From JAWKHR01 sp041394725 (GTDB lineage: Bacteria > Acidobacteriota > Vicinamibacteria > Vicinamibacterales > SCN-69-37), in the NCBI GenBank assembly GCA_041394725.1, contig JAWKHR010000010.1:1-64000 (forward strand): a stretch of 64,000 nt of DNA, given 5' to 3'. Both the position numbers and the translations under genes were made by a program. Shown one piece after another: positions 19,272-28,012 of this stretch (within the stretch, counting starts at the first letter, position 1; every line of letters starts with the position of its first letter). Under the pieces are notes generated by a model. It worked only from the letters and a program-made list of their open reading frames with translations, did not search any database and had not been told where the DNA came from.

Positions 19272-19300
19272 CCGGGAATGGGGTCAGGTCTTGGGATTAA
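19272..19300. repeat. Single REP-like arm
   Basis: Contains GGGGTCAGGTCTTGG, identical to the left arm of the palindrome at 27201-27306. No matching right arm was found before the permease stop at 19373, so this is a lone or decayed copy. Nothing else is seen in 19255-19372. Confidence 0.6.
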
Positions 19301-19372
19301 GCCTCGCGGCCGTTCCGATGACGATTTGGTGATCGCCGGGTTGGGCCCTCGAAGCTCCGGTCGTGATCAGTA

Positions 19373-22069
19373 TCAGTCGCGCAGGGCCTGCATCGGGCTC
19401 GTCCGCGCCGCGTGGCGGGCCGGGACCAGGCTGGCCAGGAACGCGATGCCGGTGAGGCCCGCCGTGATGCCGACGAACAGCGACGGCTCGAGCGCGACGA
19501 CGCCGAACAGCACGTTCTCCATCACCCGCGCGAGCGCCACGCCCAGCGCGAGGCCGATGGCGATGCCGATCGCGGCCAGTTTCGCGCTCTGGCCGAGCGT
19601 CAGCCGCAGCACGTCCCCGCGGGTCGCGCCGAGCGCCATCCGCACCCCAATCTCCTGGCGGCGCTGCACGACGTAGTGCGCCATCACGCCGTAAATCCCG
19701 AACGCGGCCAGCACCAGCGCCACCACGCCGAATCCCGCCATCAGCGACCCGATGAACCGGATGCCCGTGGTCCGCTCGTAGATCGCGTTGCGCATCGTCG
19801 AGACCTCGAAGACGGCCTGGTCCGGGTCGACCGCCGCGACCGCGCGGCGCAGGTCGGGAAGCAGTGACGTGCCGTCGCCGCCGGCGGCGCGCGCCATCAG
19901 GTAGACCTGCGCACTCGGCGCCTGCAGCACCGGCACGTACACGGTCGGCTCTCGCCGGTACTGGAACCAGTCGTCGATGGTGTCTCCGGCGACGCCGACC
20001 ACCGTGTACCAGTCCGTCGCGTCACGGCCGAACTTGATCCGCGCGCCGATGGGCGACCGATCAGGCCAGTGCCGACGCGCCATCGAGGCGCTGACGACGG
20101 CGACCGGCGCCGTCTCGGCGCGGTCGGAGGCCTCGATGCCCCGGCCCTGCGTGATCGGAATCCGCATGAGCTCGAGGTAGCCGCCCGAGACGGCCCGGTA
20201 GTTGACGCGCGGCAGCGCATCCTCCGGCACGACCTGGCCGTCGACCACGAGATCGCGACGCTGGTTCGACTGCGACGACGGCGTCACCGACGTCGTGGCG
20301 ACCTGCGCCGACGACCCGAGCCGCGCGGTCTCCTCGAGCAGGCGGCTGACGAACCGTCGCCGCGCGGCCGTGTCGGGGTACGTGGCCTCCGGCAGCCGCG
20401 CCTTCATCCGCACGACGCCGTCGGGGTCGTACCCCTGGTCGCCGTTCGCGAACCGGTAGGCGCCGATGGCGGCGAGGCCCGACATCACGAGCAGCGGCAG
20501 GACCAGTGCGACCTGGCAGACGACCAGCGCGCGCCGCAGCCGGTTGCGGCCGACGCCCGCGCTCGCGGAGCGGCCGCCGTCGCGCAGCGTGCGCGTCAGG
20601 GCCGGGCGCGAGACCTGCAGCGCCGGCAGCAGGCCGAACACGAACGCCGCCCCGACCGCGGCGACGAACGTGGCGCCGACGACGCGCGCGTCCACGCCCA
20701 TCTCGGCCCAGCCGGGCAGGAACCGCTCGATCGCGGCCGGCATCTGCGTGCGCACCATCCTGAAGACGACCCACGCGACGCCGAGCGCCGCCGGCACGGA
20801 TACGACGGCGACGACGACCGACTCGATCAGGAGCTGGCGGAGCAGCTGGCCCCGTCCGGCGCCGATGGCGAGCCGCACGGCGATCTCACGCTGGCGCTCC
20901 GCGCCGCGCGCGAGCAGCAGGTTCGCCACGTTCACGCAGCCGATGACGAGGACGAGCAGCGCCGCCGCCTGCCACAGCGACAGGATGCGCGGCAGGCCGT
21001 AGTCGGTCATCCCGCGGGTGAACGAGTAGACGACGAGCGCGCGGTCGCGCGTCTCGTCGGGGTGGTCGCGCTTGAGCTGCGCATACGCGCCGGTCGCCGC
21101 GGCCTGCGCATCGTCGAGGGTCACGCCGTCGCGGAGGCGGGCGATCACGGTCAGGTAGTGCGAGCTGCGATTGGCCCGCTCGCCGGCGTCGAACGAGAGC
21201 GGCGCCCAGGCCTGCGTGCCGTTGGGAAAGTCGAACCCGGCCGGCGCGATGCCCACGACGTCGTAGGGCAGGCCGTCGAGCCGGATCGACCGGCCGACCA
21301 GCGCCGGATCCGCGCCGAAACGGCGGCGCCACAGGCTGTCGGAGAGCACCACGCGCCGGTGTTCCCCGTAGACCTCGTCGCGCTCGACGAACGCCCGGCC
21401 GAGCTGTGGCTGGACGCCGAGGATGTCGAAGAACCCCGGCGAGACCAGCTGTCCCTGGACCAGTTCCGGCTCGTCGCCGCCTGAGATGTTGACGTCCCAC
21501 CAGTCGATGGCCGCGAGGCGCGTGAACGTCCCGCCCGATCGCTCGCGCAGGTCGAGGAAGTTGGCCGGCGAGATCGTCGACTGCTGGTAGGGCACGTCGG
21601 GCGAGTTCTCGGCGAGGACCGCGAGGCGATCGATGCCGGAGAACGTGAACGGGCGCAACGCGAGCGCGTCGATCATGCCGAAGGTCGCGGCGTTCGCGCC
21701 CAGGCCGAGCGCGAGCGTCGCCATGACGAGCGCCGTGAGCAGGGGCTGGCGGCGGAGCGCGCGGATGGCGAGCCGGGTTTCGCGGATCAGGGTGGACATC
21801 AGCGGACCTCCAGCGGGACGGAACGGCGCCCGGACCGCGTCGACGAGCGCCTGGACGGTGAGCGAGCCGGCCTGGCGCCAGTACCACGCGCGCGCGCGGG
21901 CCGGCCCGGTCGCGGCGACGCGACCGGCGAACTCCTCGCCGAGATCGCCGAGCGTCACGTCGCGCCAGCGTTCGTCCGCGATGGCGCGCCGGACGAGCGC
22001 TTCGGCGGCGCGGGGCGGGGCGAGCGGCCGATGGGACGCGGGCGGGATCGGGGATGGAGTGGGGCTCAC
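19373..22069 (-). CDS. ADOP-family MacB/FtsX-type ABC transporter permease
   Basis: 898 residues from a GTG at 22069 that directly follows the PadR stop (TAG-GTG). Residues 1-90 are the permease-prefix domain (LVRRAIADERWRDVTLGDLG). A first transmembrane helix at about 100-125 and a MacB periplasmic domain follow, then three helices (LVLVIGCVNVANLLLARGAE is diagnostic), then a second MacB-FtsX half ending PARHAARTSPMQALRD. This duplicated layout is the ADOP permease, abundant in Acidobacteriota and usually paired with a PadR regulator. No ATPase gene is adjacent. Cargo is unknown; related systems export antimicrobials or lipoproteins. Confidence 0.92.
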   Translation of the reverse strand: MSPTPSPIPPASHRPLAPPRAAEALVRRAIADERWRDVTLGDLGEEFAGRVAATGPARARAWYWRQAGSLTVQALVDAVRAPFRPAGGPLMSTLIRETRLAIRALRRQPLLTALVMATLALGLGANAATFGMIDALALRPFTFSGIDRLAVLAENSPDVPYQQSTISPANFLDLRERSGGTFTRLAAIDWWDVNISGGDEPELVQGQLVSPGFFDILGVQPQLGRAFVERDEVYGEHRRVVLSDSLWRRRFGADPALVGRSIRLDGLPYDVVGIAPAGFDFPNGTQAWAPLSFDAGERANRSSHYLTVIARLRDGVTLDDAQAAATGAYAQLKRDHPDETRDRALVVYSFTRGMTDYGLPRILSLWQAAALLVLVIGCVNVANLLLARGAERQREIAVRLAIGAGRGQLLRQLLIESVVVAVVSVPAALGVAWVVFRMVRTQMPAAIERFLPGWAEMGVDARVVGATFVAAVGAAFVFGLLPALQVSRPALTRTLRDGGRSASAGVGRNRLRRALVVCQVALVLPLLVMSGLAAIGAYRFANGDQGYDPDGVVRMKARLPEATYPDTAARRRFVSRLLEETARLGSSAQVATTSVTPSSQSNQRRDLVVDGQVVPEDALPRVNYRAVSGGYLELMRIPITQGRGIEASDRAETAPVAVVSASMARRHWPDRSPIGARIKFGRDATDWYTVVGVAGDTIDDWFQYRREPTVYVPVLQAPSAQVYLMARAAGGDGTSLLPDLRRAVAAVDPDQAVFEVSTMRNAIYERTTGIRFIGSLMAGFGVVALVLAAFGIYGVMAHYVVQRRQEIGVRMALGATRGDVLRLTLGQSAKLAAIGIAIGLALGVALARVMENVLFGVVALEPSLFVGITAGLTGIAFLASLVPARHAARTSPMQALRD

Positions 22070-22405
22070 CTACGGGCGCTCCAGCAGGGACTCGAGACCC
22101 TCGGAGAGCGTGGCGACGGCCGCACGTGCCGCCCGCAGTGCCTCGAGGCCGATCGGCGTCACGGTGAAGTAGCGGCGTGGCCGGCCCCCGCGGGCGGCGA
22201 TCGGATCGCCCATCCGCGACGTCACGTGTCCCTTGGCTTCCAGCCGGTCGAGCGACGTGAACAGCGCGCCGCGCGCGACCTGCCGGCCGGCCCGCTCCGA
22301 CAGCAACTCGCGGATCGGGACGGTATAGGCCTCGTCGCCGCACTGGAGGATCGCCAGCAGGACCAGTTGTTCGAACTCGCCGAGGTAGAAGGGCTTCTCA
22401 GCCAT
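22070..22405 (-). CDS. PadR-family transcriptional repressor
   Basis: 111 residues. The winged-helix core LGEFEQLVLLAILQCGDEAY, RELLSERAGRQVARGALFTS and LDRLEAKGHVTSRMGD is typical PadR, followed by RRYFTVTPIGLEALRAAR. It is the first gene of a two-gene unit with the ADOP permease, with no intervening base. It most likely represses its own operon in response to a ligand. Its start is 188 bases from the divergent FTR1 gene. Confidence 0.9.
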   Translation of the reverse strand: MAEKPFYLGEFEQLVLLAILQCGDEAYTVPIRELLSERAGRQVARGALFTSLDRLEAKGHVTSRMGDPIAARGGRPRRYFTVTPIGLEALRAARAAVATLSEGLESLLERP

Positions 22406-22535
22406 GACTGCGATGTAGGCTATTACGGAACGTCGACCTGTCCGGTTCCGCCGGTGTCGTTTTGCCGTTCCTTCGGTGGCAGTAAACCGGACTTGACCGG
22501 TCCGACTTCATGCCGCTATGCTGGCGGCGCTAATC

Positions 22536-22548
22536 GAGATCGAATCTC
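22536..22548. promoter_or_regulatory. Short inverted repeat upstream of the FTR1 gene
   Basis: GAGAT-CGA-ATCTC lies 46 bases before the FTR1 start inside an AT-rich patch (AATCGAGATCGAATCTCATT). It could be an iron-responsive operator. It does not match the Fur consensus well, so this is a position-based suggestion. The rest of 22406-22593 shows no gene. Confidence 0.35.
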
Positions 22549-22593
22549 ATTTATCGAATCCCCGGTCAGGCCGGTCCAACCGTTCAGGACGTC

Positions 22594-23367
22594 ATGCTCC
22601 AGTCGTTCATCATCACGCTTCGCGAGGGCCTGGAGGCCTTCCTCATCGTCGCCATCAGCCTGGCCTATCTGAAGAAGACCGGCCGGCAGGCGCTCGTTCC
22701 CGCCGTGCACTGGGGCATTGCGATTGCGATCGCGGTCAGCGTCGGGGCGGGGGTCGCGCTGCAGCAGGCGCGCAACCAGGCGTTGTGGGAAGGCGTGCTG
22801 GCGCTGGCCGCCGCCGCGCTCGTCGGCACGTTGATCGTGCACATGTGGCGCACGGGCAGGCGGATGAAGCGCGAGATCGAGGGCCGGCTGGAGTCGTCGG
22901 CCGTCAAGGCGGGGCGCGCGGCGTTCCTCGGCGTGCTGGGTTTCACGGTCCTGATGATCACGCGCGAGGGCATGGAGACCGCGCTGTTGATGAACTCGCT
23001 GCTCTTCCAGATGTCGAACCGGGTGATCCTGCTGGGCGCGGTCGGCGGCACGCTCTCGGCGGCGTGCGTCGCGTGGCTCTGGTCCCGGTACGGGCACCGC
23101 GTCAATCTCGCCCGGTTCTTCCAGGTGACCGCGGTCTTCCTCGTCGTGTTCGTCGTGCAACTGGTGATCTACGGCTTCCACGAGCTCACCGAGGCCAACA
23201 TCGGCATCCCGAACTCCGAGGCCCTCCACTGGGCCACGGAACCCTACGGCCCCGACGGGCTGTACGGACAGTACCTCTCGTACCTGCTGGTGGTGCTGCC
23301 GCTCGGCTGGTTGCTGATCTCGAACCTGGTCTCGCGCCGGCACCCCCAGGAAATGGCGGCGCGGTAG
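22594..23367 (+). CDS. FTR1-family high-affinity iron permease
   Basis: 257 residues with seven predicted membrane helices. Both iron-binding REXXE-type motifs are present: REGLE at residues 10-14 and REGME at about 124-128, each within a helix. This is the EfeU/FTR1 layout. No EfeO or EfeB gene is beside it. In E. coli EfeU works with those partners, but stand-alone FTR1 genes are common. It is divergent from the PadR-ADOP unit and convergent with the PilZ gene, whose stop is 12 bases away. Confidence 0.9.
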   Translation: MLQSFIITLREGLEAFLIVAISLAYLKKTGRQALVPAVHWGIAIAIAVSVGAGVALQQARNQALWEGVLALAAAALVGTLIVHMWRTGRRMKREIEGRLESSAVKAGRAAFLGVLGFTVLMITREGMETALLMNSLLFQMSNRVILLGAVGGTLSAACVAWLWSRYGHRVNLARFFQVTAVFLVVFVVQLVIYGFHELTEANIGIPNSEALHWATEPYGPDGLYGQYLSYLLVVLPLGWLLISNLVSRRHPQEMAAR

Positions 23368-23379
23368 GCGGTCGCCGCC

Positions 23380-23697
23380 TCAGTCGTTCTTCGCCAGCGC
23401 CGCCAGGACCTGGTTGAAGGTCGCGCGATCGCGATCTCCGAGGGGATTGAACTTCACCGCGAAACCCATCGCGTCCTCGGCATAGACGACCGTGCCCTTG
23501 AACGACATCGCGTGGTCGCCCCCGAAGTTGATCGTGACGGTCGTGGTCTCGCCGGCGTTCGGCGACGCGAGGCTCTGGATGAAGCAGCCGCCGAGACTGA
23601 GGTCGCCGATCCGGCAGCTGGTGGCGCCGGACGCCCCGCTCCACGAGCCTTCGAAGGGCTGTTGAATCCGCGGGTGCTGGCGACGTTCTTCGGTCAC
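23380..23697 (-). CDS. PilZ-domain protein
   Basis: 105 residues from a GTG at 23697 with an AAGGAG ribosome-binding site 7 bases upstream. The c-di-GMP motifs are visible: RRQHPR (RxxxR type, residues 5-10) and DLSLGGCF (D/NxSxxG, about 31-38). The protein is a single PilZ domain, so probably a c-di-GMP effector. It is divergent from the type II/IV secretion ATPase gene (start 23812), a sensible partner because PilZ proteins often regulate pilus ATPases. Confidence 0.85.
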   Translation of the reverse strand: MTEERRQHPRIQQPFEGSWSGASGATSCRIGDLSLGGCFIQSLASPNAGETTTVTINFGGDHAMSFKGTVVYAEDAMGFAVKFNPLGDRDRATFNQVLAALAKND

Positions 23698-23811
23698 GGC
23701 GGCTCCTTCGTCGCACGGCACCCGGAGGTTCCACGCGTCGTTTCGCCCCGGATTATCGCATGCCCCGCGATAGGCTGGGTACGCCTGCCCGTCGATGCTG
23801 CCCGGAAACGC

Positions 23812-25650
23812 GTGGGGTTCGTGACATCGGGTCGCCCGGATTCGAAAACCGTCGCCCCTGCCCGCCCCCGGCTGGGCGAGGTGCTCTGTCGTCTCGGCGT
23901 GATTCGCGCCGACCAGCTCGCGCACGCGCTGGCGTCGCAGGCCGGCACGCGGCTGCCGCTCGGGCGGATCCTGGTCGATCGCGGCTACGCGTCGGACCTG
24001 GACGTCCAGCGCGGTGTCGCCGACCAGCACGGCGTCCCGCTGATCGATCTCGAGCGCGCGCCGCTCGACCGCGACCTGGCGCGCCTGATCGGGCGTGCCT
24101 ACGCACGCCGGCACGACGTTCTGCCGGTGGCGCGGCGTCCGGGCGCGCTCGTCGTGGCGATGACCCGCCCGGGTGATCGCGGCGTGATCGACGACCTGCG
24201 ACAGATGACCGGCGCGCGCATCGAGGTCGTCACCGCCTCGAGCCTCGCGATGCAGCGCGCCTTCCGCCGGCTCTACGACGCGCCGGTTCCCGCCGGCGAC
24301 GCCGCGGGGGTGGCTGGCGCCGGTGGCCCCGCGGGCGCCGGCGTGGCGCCGGCCTCGCTCACCGGCGCGGTCGCGGAGGGCGATGGCGACGCGGCGGACG
24401 CCACTGCCGGCCGCCCGATCCGGCTGGACGAGGCGGATCGCGCCGCGACCTTCGGTGACGCGGCCGCGCGTCGCGCGGACGACCTGCTGCGCCAGCTCAT
24501 CGGCCACGCGCTCGCCTCGCGCTGCAGCGACCTGCACCTCGAGATGCTCGGCGCCGGCCTCGGCGTGCGCTACCGCATCGACGGCGTGCTGCACCCGCCG
24601 CACTTCGGCGCGCGGCACGAGGCGCTCGATCGCCACGCGCGCGAGATCGTCTCGCGCCTGAAGGTCCTCTGCCGCCTCGACATCGCGGAGCGCCGCCGTC
24701 CCCAGGACGGCAGCTTCCGGTTCGACGTCACGGGCGACGTCCTCCGCGCGCTCGACCTGCGGGTGTCGTTCCTGCCGACCCGGACGGGCGAGAGCGTCGT
24801 GGTCCGGCTGCTCGACGCCACCCGCGCGCCCCAGTCGATCCAGGATCTCGACCTGTCTCCCGCGGTCGCCGCGGCGCTCGCCCGCGTGCTCGGCCGCACG
24901 GCCGGCCTTTTCCTGGTGACCGGTCCCACCGGTTCCGGCAAGTCCACGACGCTGCATGCCTGCCTGCGGCGTCTGCACCGGCCGGGGATCCGGATCCTCA
25001 CCGCGGAGGATCCCGTCGAGTACGTCTATGACGGCCTCAGCCAGTGCGAGGTGAACGACGACATCGGCAACACGTTCGCACGCTACCTGCGCGCCTTCCT
25101 CCGGCACGATCCCGAGGTGATCATGGTGGGGGAGATCCGCGACGAGGAGACCGCGCGCATGGCGTTCCGCGCGGCCCAGACCGGCCACCTGCTGCTGAGC
25201 ACGCTCCACACCAACAGCGCGATCGCCGCGCTGCCCCGCCTGCGCGACCTGGGTATCCCCGCGTCGCTCATCGCGCAGTCGCTCGCGGGCGTCATGTCCC
25301 AGCGCCTCGTCCGCCGCCGGTGCCCGGCCTGCGCCGCGCCCGCCGGCTGCCCGCGGTGCGGTTTCACCGGATTCCACGGCCGCCTGATCGTCGCCGACCT
25401 CTGGGTTCCGGACGAGGAGGATGCGATACTCATCTCGCGCGACGCCCCCGCGGACGAGATCCGCCGGAGTGCCGCGAGGACGACGATCAGGATGGTGGAT
25501 GACGCGCGCTCGCGCCTGACCACGGGCGCGACGACGGCGGAGGAACTGGCCCGCGTGCTGCCCCCGGACGTGCTGGCGGAACTCGACGATGGCTCACCAA
25601 TCGCCAATGTTGCAATCGCCAATCCGCCCAGTGATTCTTCCGCCGATTGA
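23812..25650 (+). CDS. GspE/PilB-type secretion or pilus ATPase
   Basis: 612 residues from GTG 23812, with GGAA 5 bases upstream; GTG 23821 is an alternative. Residues about 20-150 are an MshEN domain (LGEVLCRLGVIRADQLAHAL) of the kind that can bind c-di-GMP. A Gly/Ala linker is followed by the ATPase: Walker A GPTGSGKST (about 371-379), Asp box, Walker B IMVGEIRD (about 436-443), His box TLHTNSA, and a tetracysteine zinc site CPACAAPAGCPRCG. The last 18 residues (SPIANVAIANPPS...) are encoded by the heptamer repeat that follows. It drives type II secretion or type IV pilus assembly; no other pil/gsp gene is in the window. Confidence 0.92.
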   Translation: MGFVTSGRPDSKTVAPARPRLGEVLCRLGVIRADQLAHALASQAGTRLPLGRILVDRGYASDLDVQRGVADQHGVPLIDLERAPLDRDLARLIGRAYARRHDVLPVARRPGALVVAMTRPGDRGVIDDLRQMTGARIEVVTASSLAMQRAFRRLYDAPVPAGDAAGVAGAGGPAGAGVAPASLTGAVAEGDGDAADATAGRPIRLDEADRAATFGDAAARRADDLLRQLIGHALASRCSDLHLEMLGAGLGVRYRIDGVLHPPHFGARHEALDRHAREIVSRLKVLCRLDIAERRRPQDGSFRFDVTGDVLRALDLRVSFLPTRTGESVVVRLLDATRAPQSIQDLDLSPAVAAALARVLGRTAGLFLVTGPTGSGKSTTLHACLRRLHRPGIRILTAEDPVEYVYDGLSQCEVNDDIGNTFARYLRAFLRHDPEVIMVGEIRDEETARMAFRAAQTGHLLLSTLHTNSAIAALPRLRDLGIPASLIAQSLAGVMSQRLVRRRCPACAAPAGCPRCGFTGFHGRLIVADLWVPDEEDAILISRDAPADEIRRSAARTTIRMVDDARSRLTTGATTAEELARVLPPDVLAELDDGSPIANVAIANPPSDSSAD

Positions 25651-25760
25651 CGATTCGCCAATCACCAATGCTCCAATCACCAATTGATCTTCAAATCACC
25701 AATCATCAATCCCAGATCGCCAATCAATCACCAATCACCAATCATCAATCACCAATAACC
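25590..25760. repeat. Heptamer array (ATCACCA / ATCATCA) before the OsmC gene
   Basis: The array is the reverse complement of the GATTGGT family. It is degenerate at first (overlapping the end of the ATPase gene) and regular near 25720-25756 (ATCACCA, ATCACCA, ATCATCA, ATCACCA). It ends four bases before the OsmC start codon. Confidence 0.85.
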
Positions 25761-26165
25761 ATGCCCCACGTCTCCCTCACGCTCGACTGGACCGGCGACC
25801 TGAAGTTCCGCAACGGCGAGGGCAGCCCCGCGATCGAACTCGAGAGCGGCGTGCCCGGCGTCACCTCGCCGCCCCAGGCCCTGGCCTACGCCGTCATGGC
25901 CTGCATGGGCATGGACGTCGTCCACGTCATCCGCAAGGGGCGGTACGACCTCGAGGGCCTGCACCTGGTCTTCGAGGGTGAGCGCGCCGAGGAACACCCG
26001 CGGCGCTACCTCGCGATGACGCTGAAGTTCATCGTCACCGGTGACGTGCCCGACCACGTCGTGGAGCGGGCCATCGACCTGTCGCGGACGAAGTACTGCA
26101 CCGTCTGGAACACGATCCGGACCGACGTCAGGCTCGACACGTCCTTCGAGATTCGCAGGCCCTGA
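25761..26165 (+). CDS. OsmC-family peroxidase-like protein
   Basis: 134 residues from ATG 25761 (MPHVSLTLDWTGDLKF). The two OsmC cysteines are present: MACMGMD (about residue 50) and KYCTVWNT (about 113). OsmC/Ohr proteins reduce organic hydroperoxides using this cysteine pair. The arginine usually found near the N-terminus is not obvious, so it may belong to the YhfA-like branch. Its stop overlaps the next start (TGATG), so the acyltransferase is translationally coupled. Confidence 0.85.
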   Translation: MPHVSLTLDWTGDLKFRNGEGSPAIELESGVPGVTSPPQALAYAVMACMGMDVVHVIRKGRYDLEGLHLVFEGERAEEHPRRYLAMTLKFIVTGDVPDHVVERAIDLSRTKYCTVWNTIRTDVRLDTSFEIRRP

Positions 26166-27256
26166 TGCGACTGCGCCACGTCGACTGGCTGCGCGGGGTC
26201 GCCGTGCTCGCCATGATCGAGTGGCACGCGCTCGACGCCTGGACCGCCGACTGGGCGCGGACGCCGGTCGCGTGGTGGTGGGTCGCGTTCTTCGGCGGCT
26301 GGGCGGCGCCGCTGTTCGTGTTCCTCGCCGGCGTCTCGCTGCCGCTGGCGGGCGCCGCGCGGCTCGCGCGCGGCCTGGATCGCGCCGCCGTGGCCCGCAC
26401 GCTCGCCCGCCGGGGCGCGGAGATCTTCGTCCTGGCACACCTGTTCCGCGTCCAGTCGTTCCTGCTGAACGGATCGACCAACTGGTCCTCGATTCTCAAG
26501 CCCGACATCCTGAACGTGCTCGGTCTCGGCCTCGTCGCGGGCGCGTGGGTGTGGCGCTGGAGCTGGACGACGGCCGCGGCGGTCGCGCTGTTCGGCGGCG
26601 CGGCGTTGCTCGCGATGATCGCCACGCCGTTCGCGCGAGGCTGGGCCTGGCCGGCGCTGCTCTACCCGCGGTTCGAGGCCTACATCCGCCCGGTGGGCCA
26701 CCTCGGTGTCTTCAGCCTGTTTCCCATCGTCGGCTACCTGTTCGCGGGAGCGGCGGTCGGTTCCCTGATGACGCCGGCGCGAGACGAGGCCGGCGACAGG
26801 CGGTTCCACGGGCGGACGGCAGCCGTGGGCGCGGTGGCGCTGGCGCTGTCGTTCGTCGTCGGCGCCCTGCCAGAGGCGCTGCCGGGCACGGCGTGGTGGG
26901 CGACGGTGGTCTCGCCGTTCGTCATGCGCACGGCGGCGATGAGCGTCGCGCTCGCGGCGGGCTGGTGGTGGTGGCGCGGTCGCGCGGCCACGCGCGGTCC
27001 GTTGCTCACCTTCGGCCGGACGTCGCTCTTCGTCTACTGGATCCACGTCGAGGTCGCCTACGGCGTCGTCAGCCGCCCGTGGCACCACGCGCTGTCGCTG
27101 CCCCGCGCGCTCGCGGCATTTGCGGGCCTCACGCTTCTGATGCTGGCCCTCGCCTACGCCTGGCAGCAGCTGCGGCCGTCGCGACGACGTGCCGGGGGCG
27201 GGGGTCAGGTCTTGGATCGCAGCCTTCCGCGCCGGTCGGTGACGAAAGTGTCATGA
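26165..27256 (+). CDS. HGSNAT/DUF1624-type membrane acyltransferase
   Basis: 363 residues with about nine membrane helices. The N-terminal RHVDWLRGVAVLAMIEWHAL (Asp-Trp-Leu-Arg-Gly plus the catalytic-type His) and FGGWAAPLFVFLAGVSLPL are hallmarks of the heparan-alpha-glucosaminide N-acetyltransferase catalytic family. A late helix carries FVYWIHVEVAYG. It probably acylates a cell-surface glycan. The last 20 or so residues (GGGGQVLDRSLPRRSVTK) are encoded by the REP-like palindrome at 27201-27306, which also supplies the stop codon. The natural end is therefore probably near residue 345. Confidence 0.82.
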   Translation: MRLRHVDWLRGVAVLAMIEWHALDAWTADWARTPVAWWWVAFFGGWAAPLFVFLAGVSLPLAGAARLARGLDRAAVARTLARRGAEIFVLAHLFRVQSFLLNGSTNWSSILKPDILNVLGLGLVAGAWVWRWSWTTAAAVALFGGAALLAMIATPFARGWAWPALLYPRFEAYIRPVGHLGVFSLFPIVGYLFAGAAVGSLMTPARDEAGDRRFHGRTAAVGAVALALSFVVGALPEALPGTAWWATVVSPFVMRTAAMSVALAAGWWWWRGRAATRGPLLTFGRTSLFVYWIHVEVAYGVVSRPWHHALSLPRALAAFAGLTLLMLALAYAWQQLRPSRRRAGGGGQVLDRSLPRRSVTKVS

Positions 27257-27306
27257 CGAATTCGTCAGTCCCGGCGAGTCGAGGCTGCGATCCAGGACCT
27301 GGCCCC
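27201..27306. repeat. REPIN-like palindrome with 24-base arms
   Basis: Left arm 27201-27224 (GGGGTCAGGTCTTGGATCGC + AGCC) pairs with right arm 27283-27306; 22 of 24 positions match and both differences would be G-U pairs in RNA. The 58-base centre shows further weaker symmetry (GCCGGTCGGTGACGAA against TTCGTCAGTCCCGGC). It sits between the acyltransferase and the fasciclin gene and could act as a bidirectional terminator. No transposase lies nearby. Confidence 0.85.
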
Positions 27307-27311
27307 GGACC

Positions 27312-27866
27312 TCACTTCGGCATCAGGACGCGCGTGACCACGTGGATGACGCCGTTCGACTGGTAGACGTCATACGTCGAGATCTCCGAGACGTGGCCCT
27401 GGGCGTCCTCGATCACGAGGTTCCGCGGCCCGTTCGCCATCACCTTCAAGGTGCCGCCTTCGACGGTCGTGAGCGTCGCCGTGCCCCCGCCCTCGCGCAC
27501 CATCTGCCAGAGCGCCGCCGAGTCCAGACGCCCGGCGACGACGTGGTAGGTCAGGACCTTCGTGAGCGCGCCCTTGTTTGCCGGACGCAGCAGTGACTGC
27601 ACCGTGCCGTCGGGCAGCGCATCGAAGGCCTGGTTGGTCGGGGCGAACACGGTGAACGGTCCCGGACCTTCCAGCGTGTCCACGAGCCCGGCTGCCTTCA
27701 CCGCCGCCACCAGCGTGGTGTGCGCTTTCGACTGCATCGCGTTCGCGATGATGTTCTTCGACGGCAGCATCGATTCGCCGCCCACCATCACCGTCCGCTC
27801 CTGTGCGCCCGCGAGCGTCACCGCCGCCGCGAGCAGTCCCGTCGTGATCAGCCATCGTGCCTTCAT
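27312..27866 (-). CDS. Secreted fasciclin-domain protein
   Basis: 184 residues from ATG 27866; another ATG at 27875 lies one base from the GGAGG, so 27866 with 10-base spacing is preferred. The signal peptide ends near LAGAQ. The fasciclin H1 segment LVAAVKAAGLVDTLEGPGPF and TVFAPTNQAFDALP, and the H2 segment SNGVIHVVTRVLMPK, are all present. Fasciclin domains mediate adhesion or act as exported single-domain proteins such as mycobacterial MPT70. It is divergent from the sigma/anti-sigma pair, 147 bases away, which suggests it is their target. Confidence 0.92.
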   Translation of the reverse strand: MKARWLITTGLLAAAVTLAGAQERTVMVGGESMLPSKNIIANAMQSKAHTTLVAAVKAAGLVDTLEGPGPFTVFAPTNQAFDALPDGTVQSLLRPANKGALTKVLTYHVVAGRLDSAALWQMVREGGGTATLTTVEGGTLKVMANGPRNLVIEDAQGHVSEISTYDVYQSNGVIHVVTRVLMPK

Positions 27867-28012
27867 GTGTCTCATGCCTCCCTGAAATGTCGTCGAGACG
27901 TCCGCGCCGCGTTTCGGCGCACACCGGGTCTACGGCCGCCCGCCCCGAACGGATTGCGGGGCAGGCCGGCCAATCCCCGCCGCCGGCCGGGCCGTAGTAG
28001 TGTGAGGATCGC

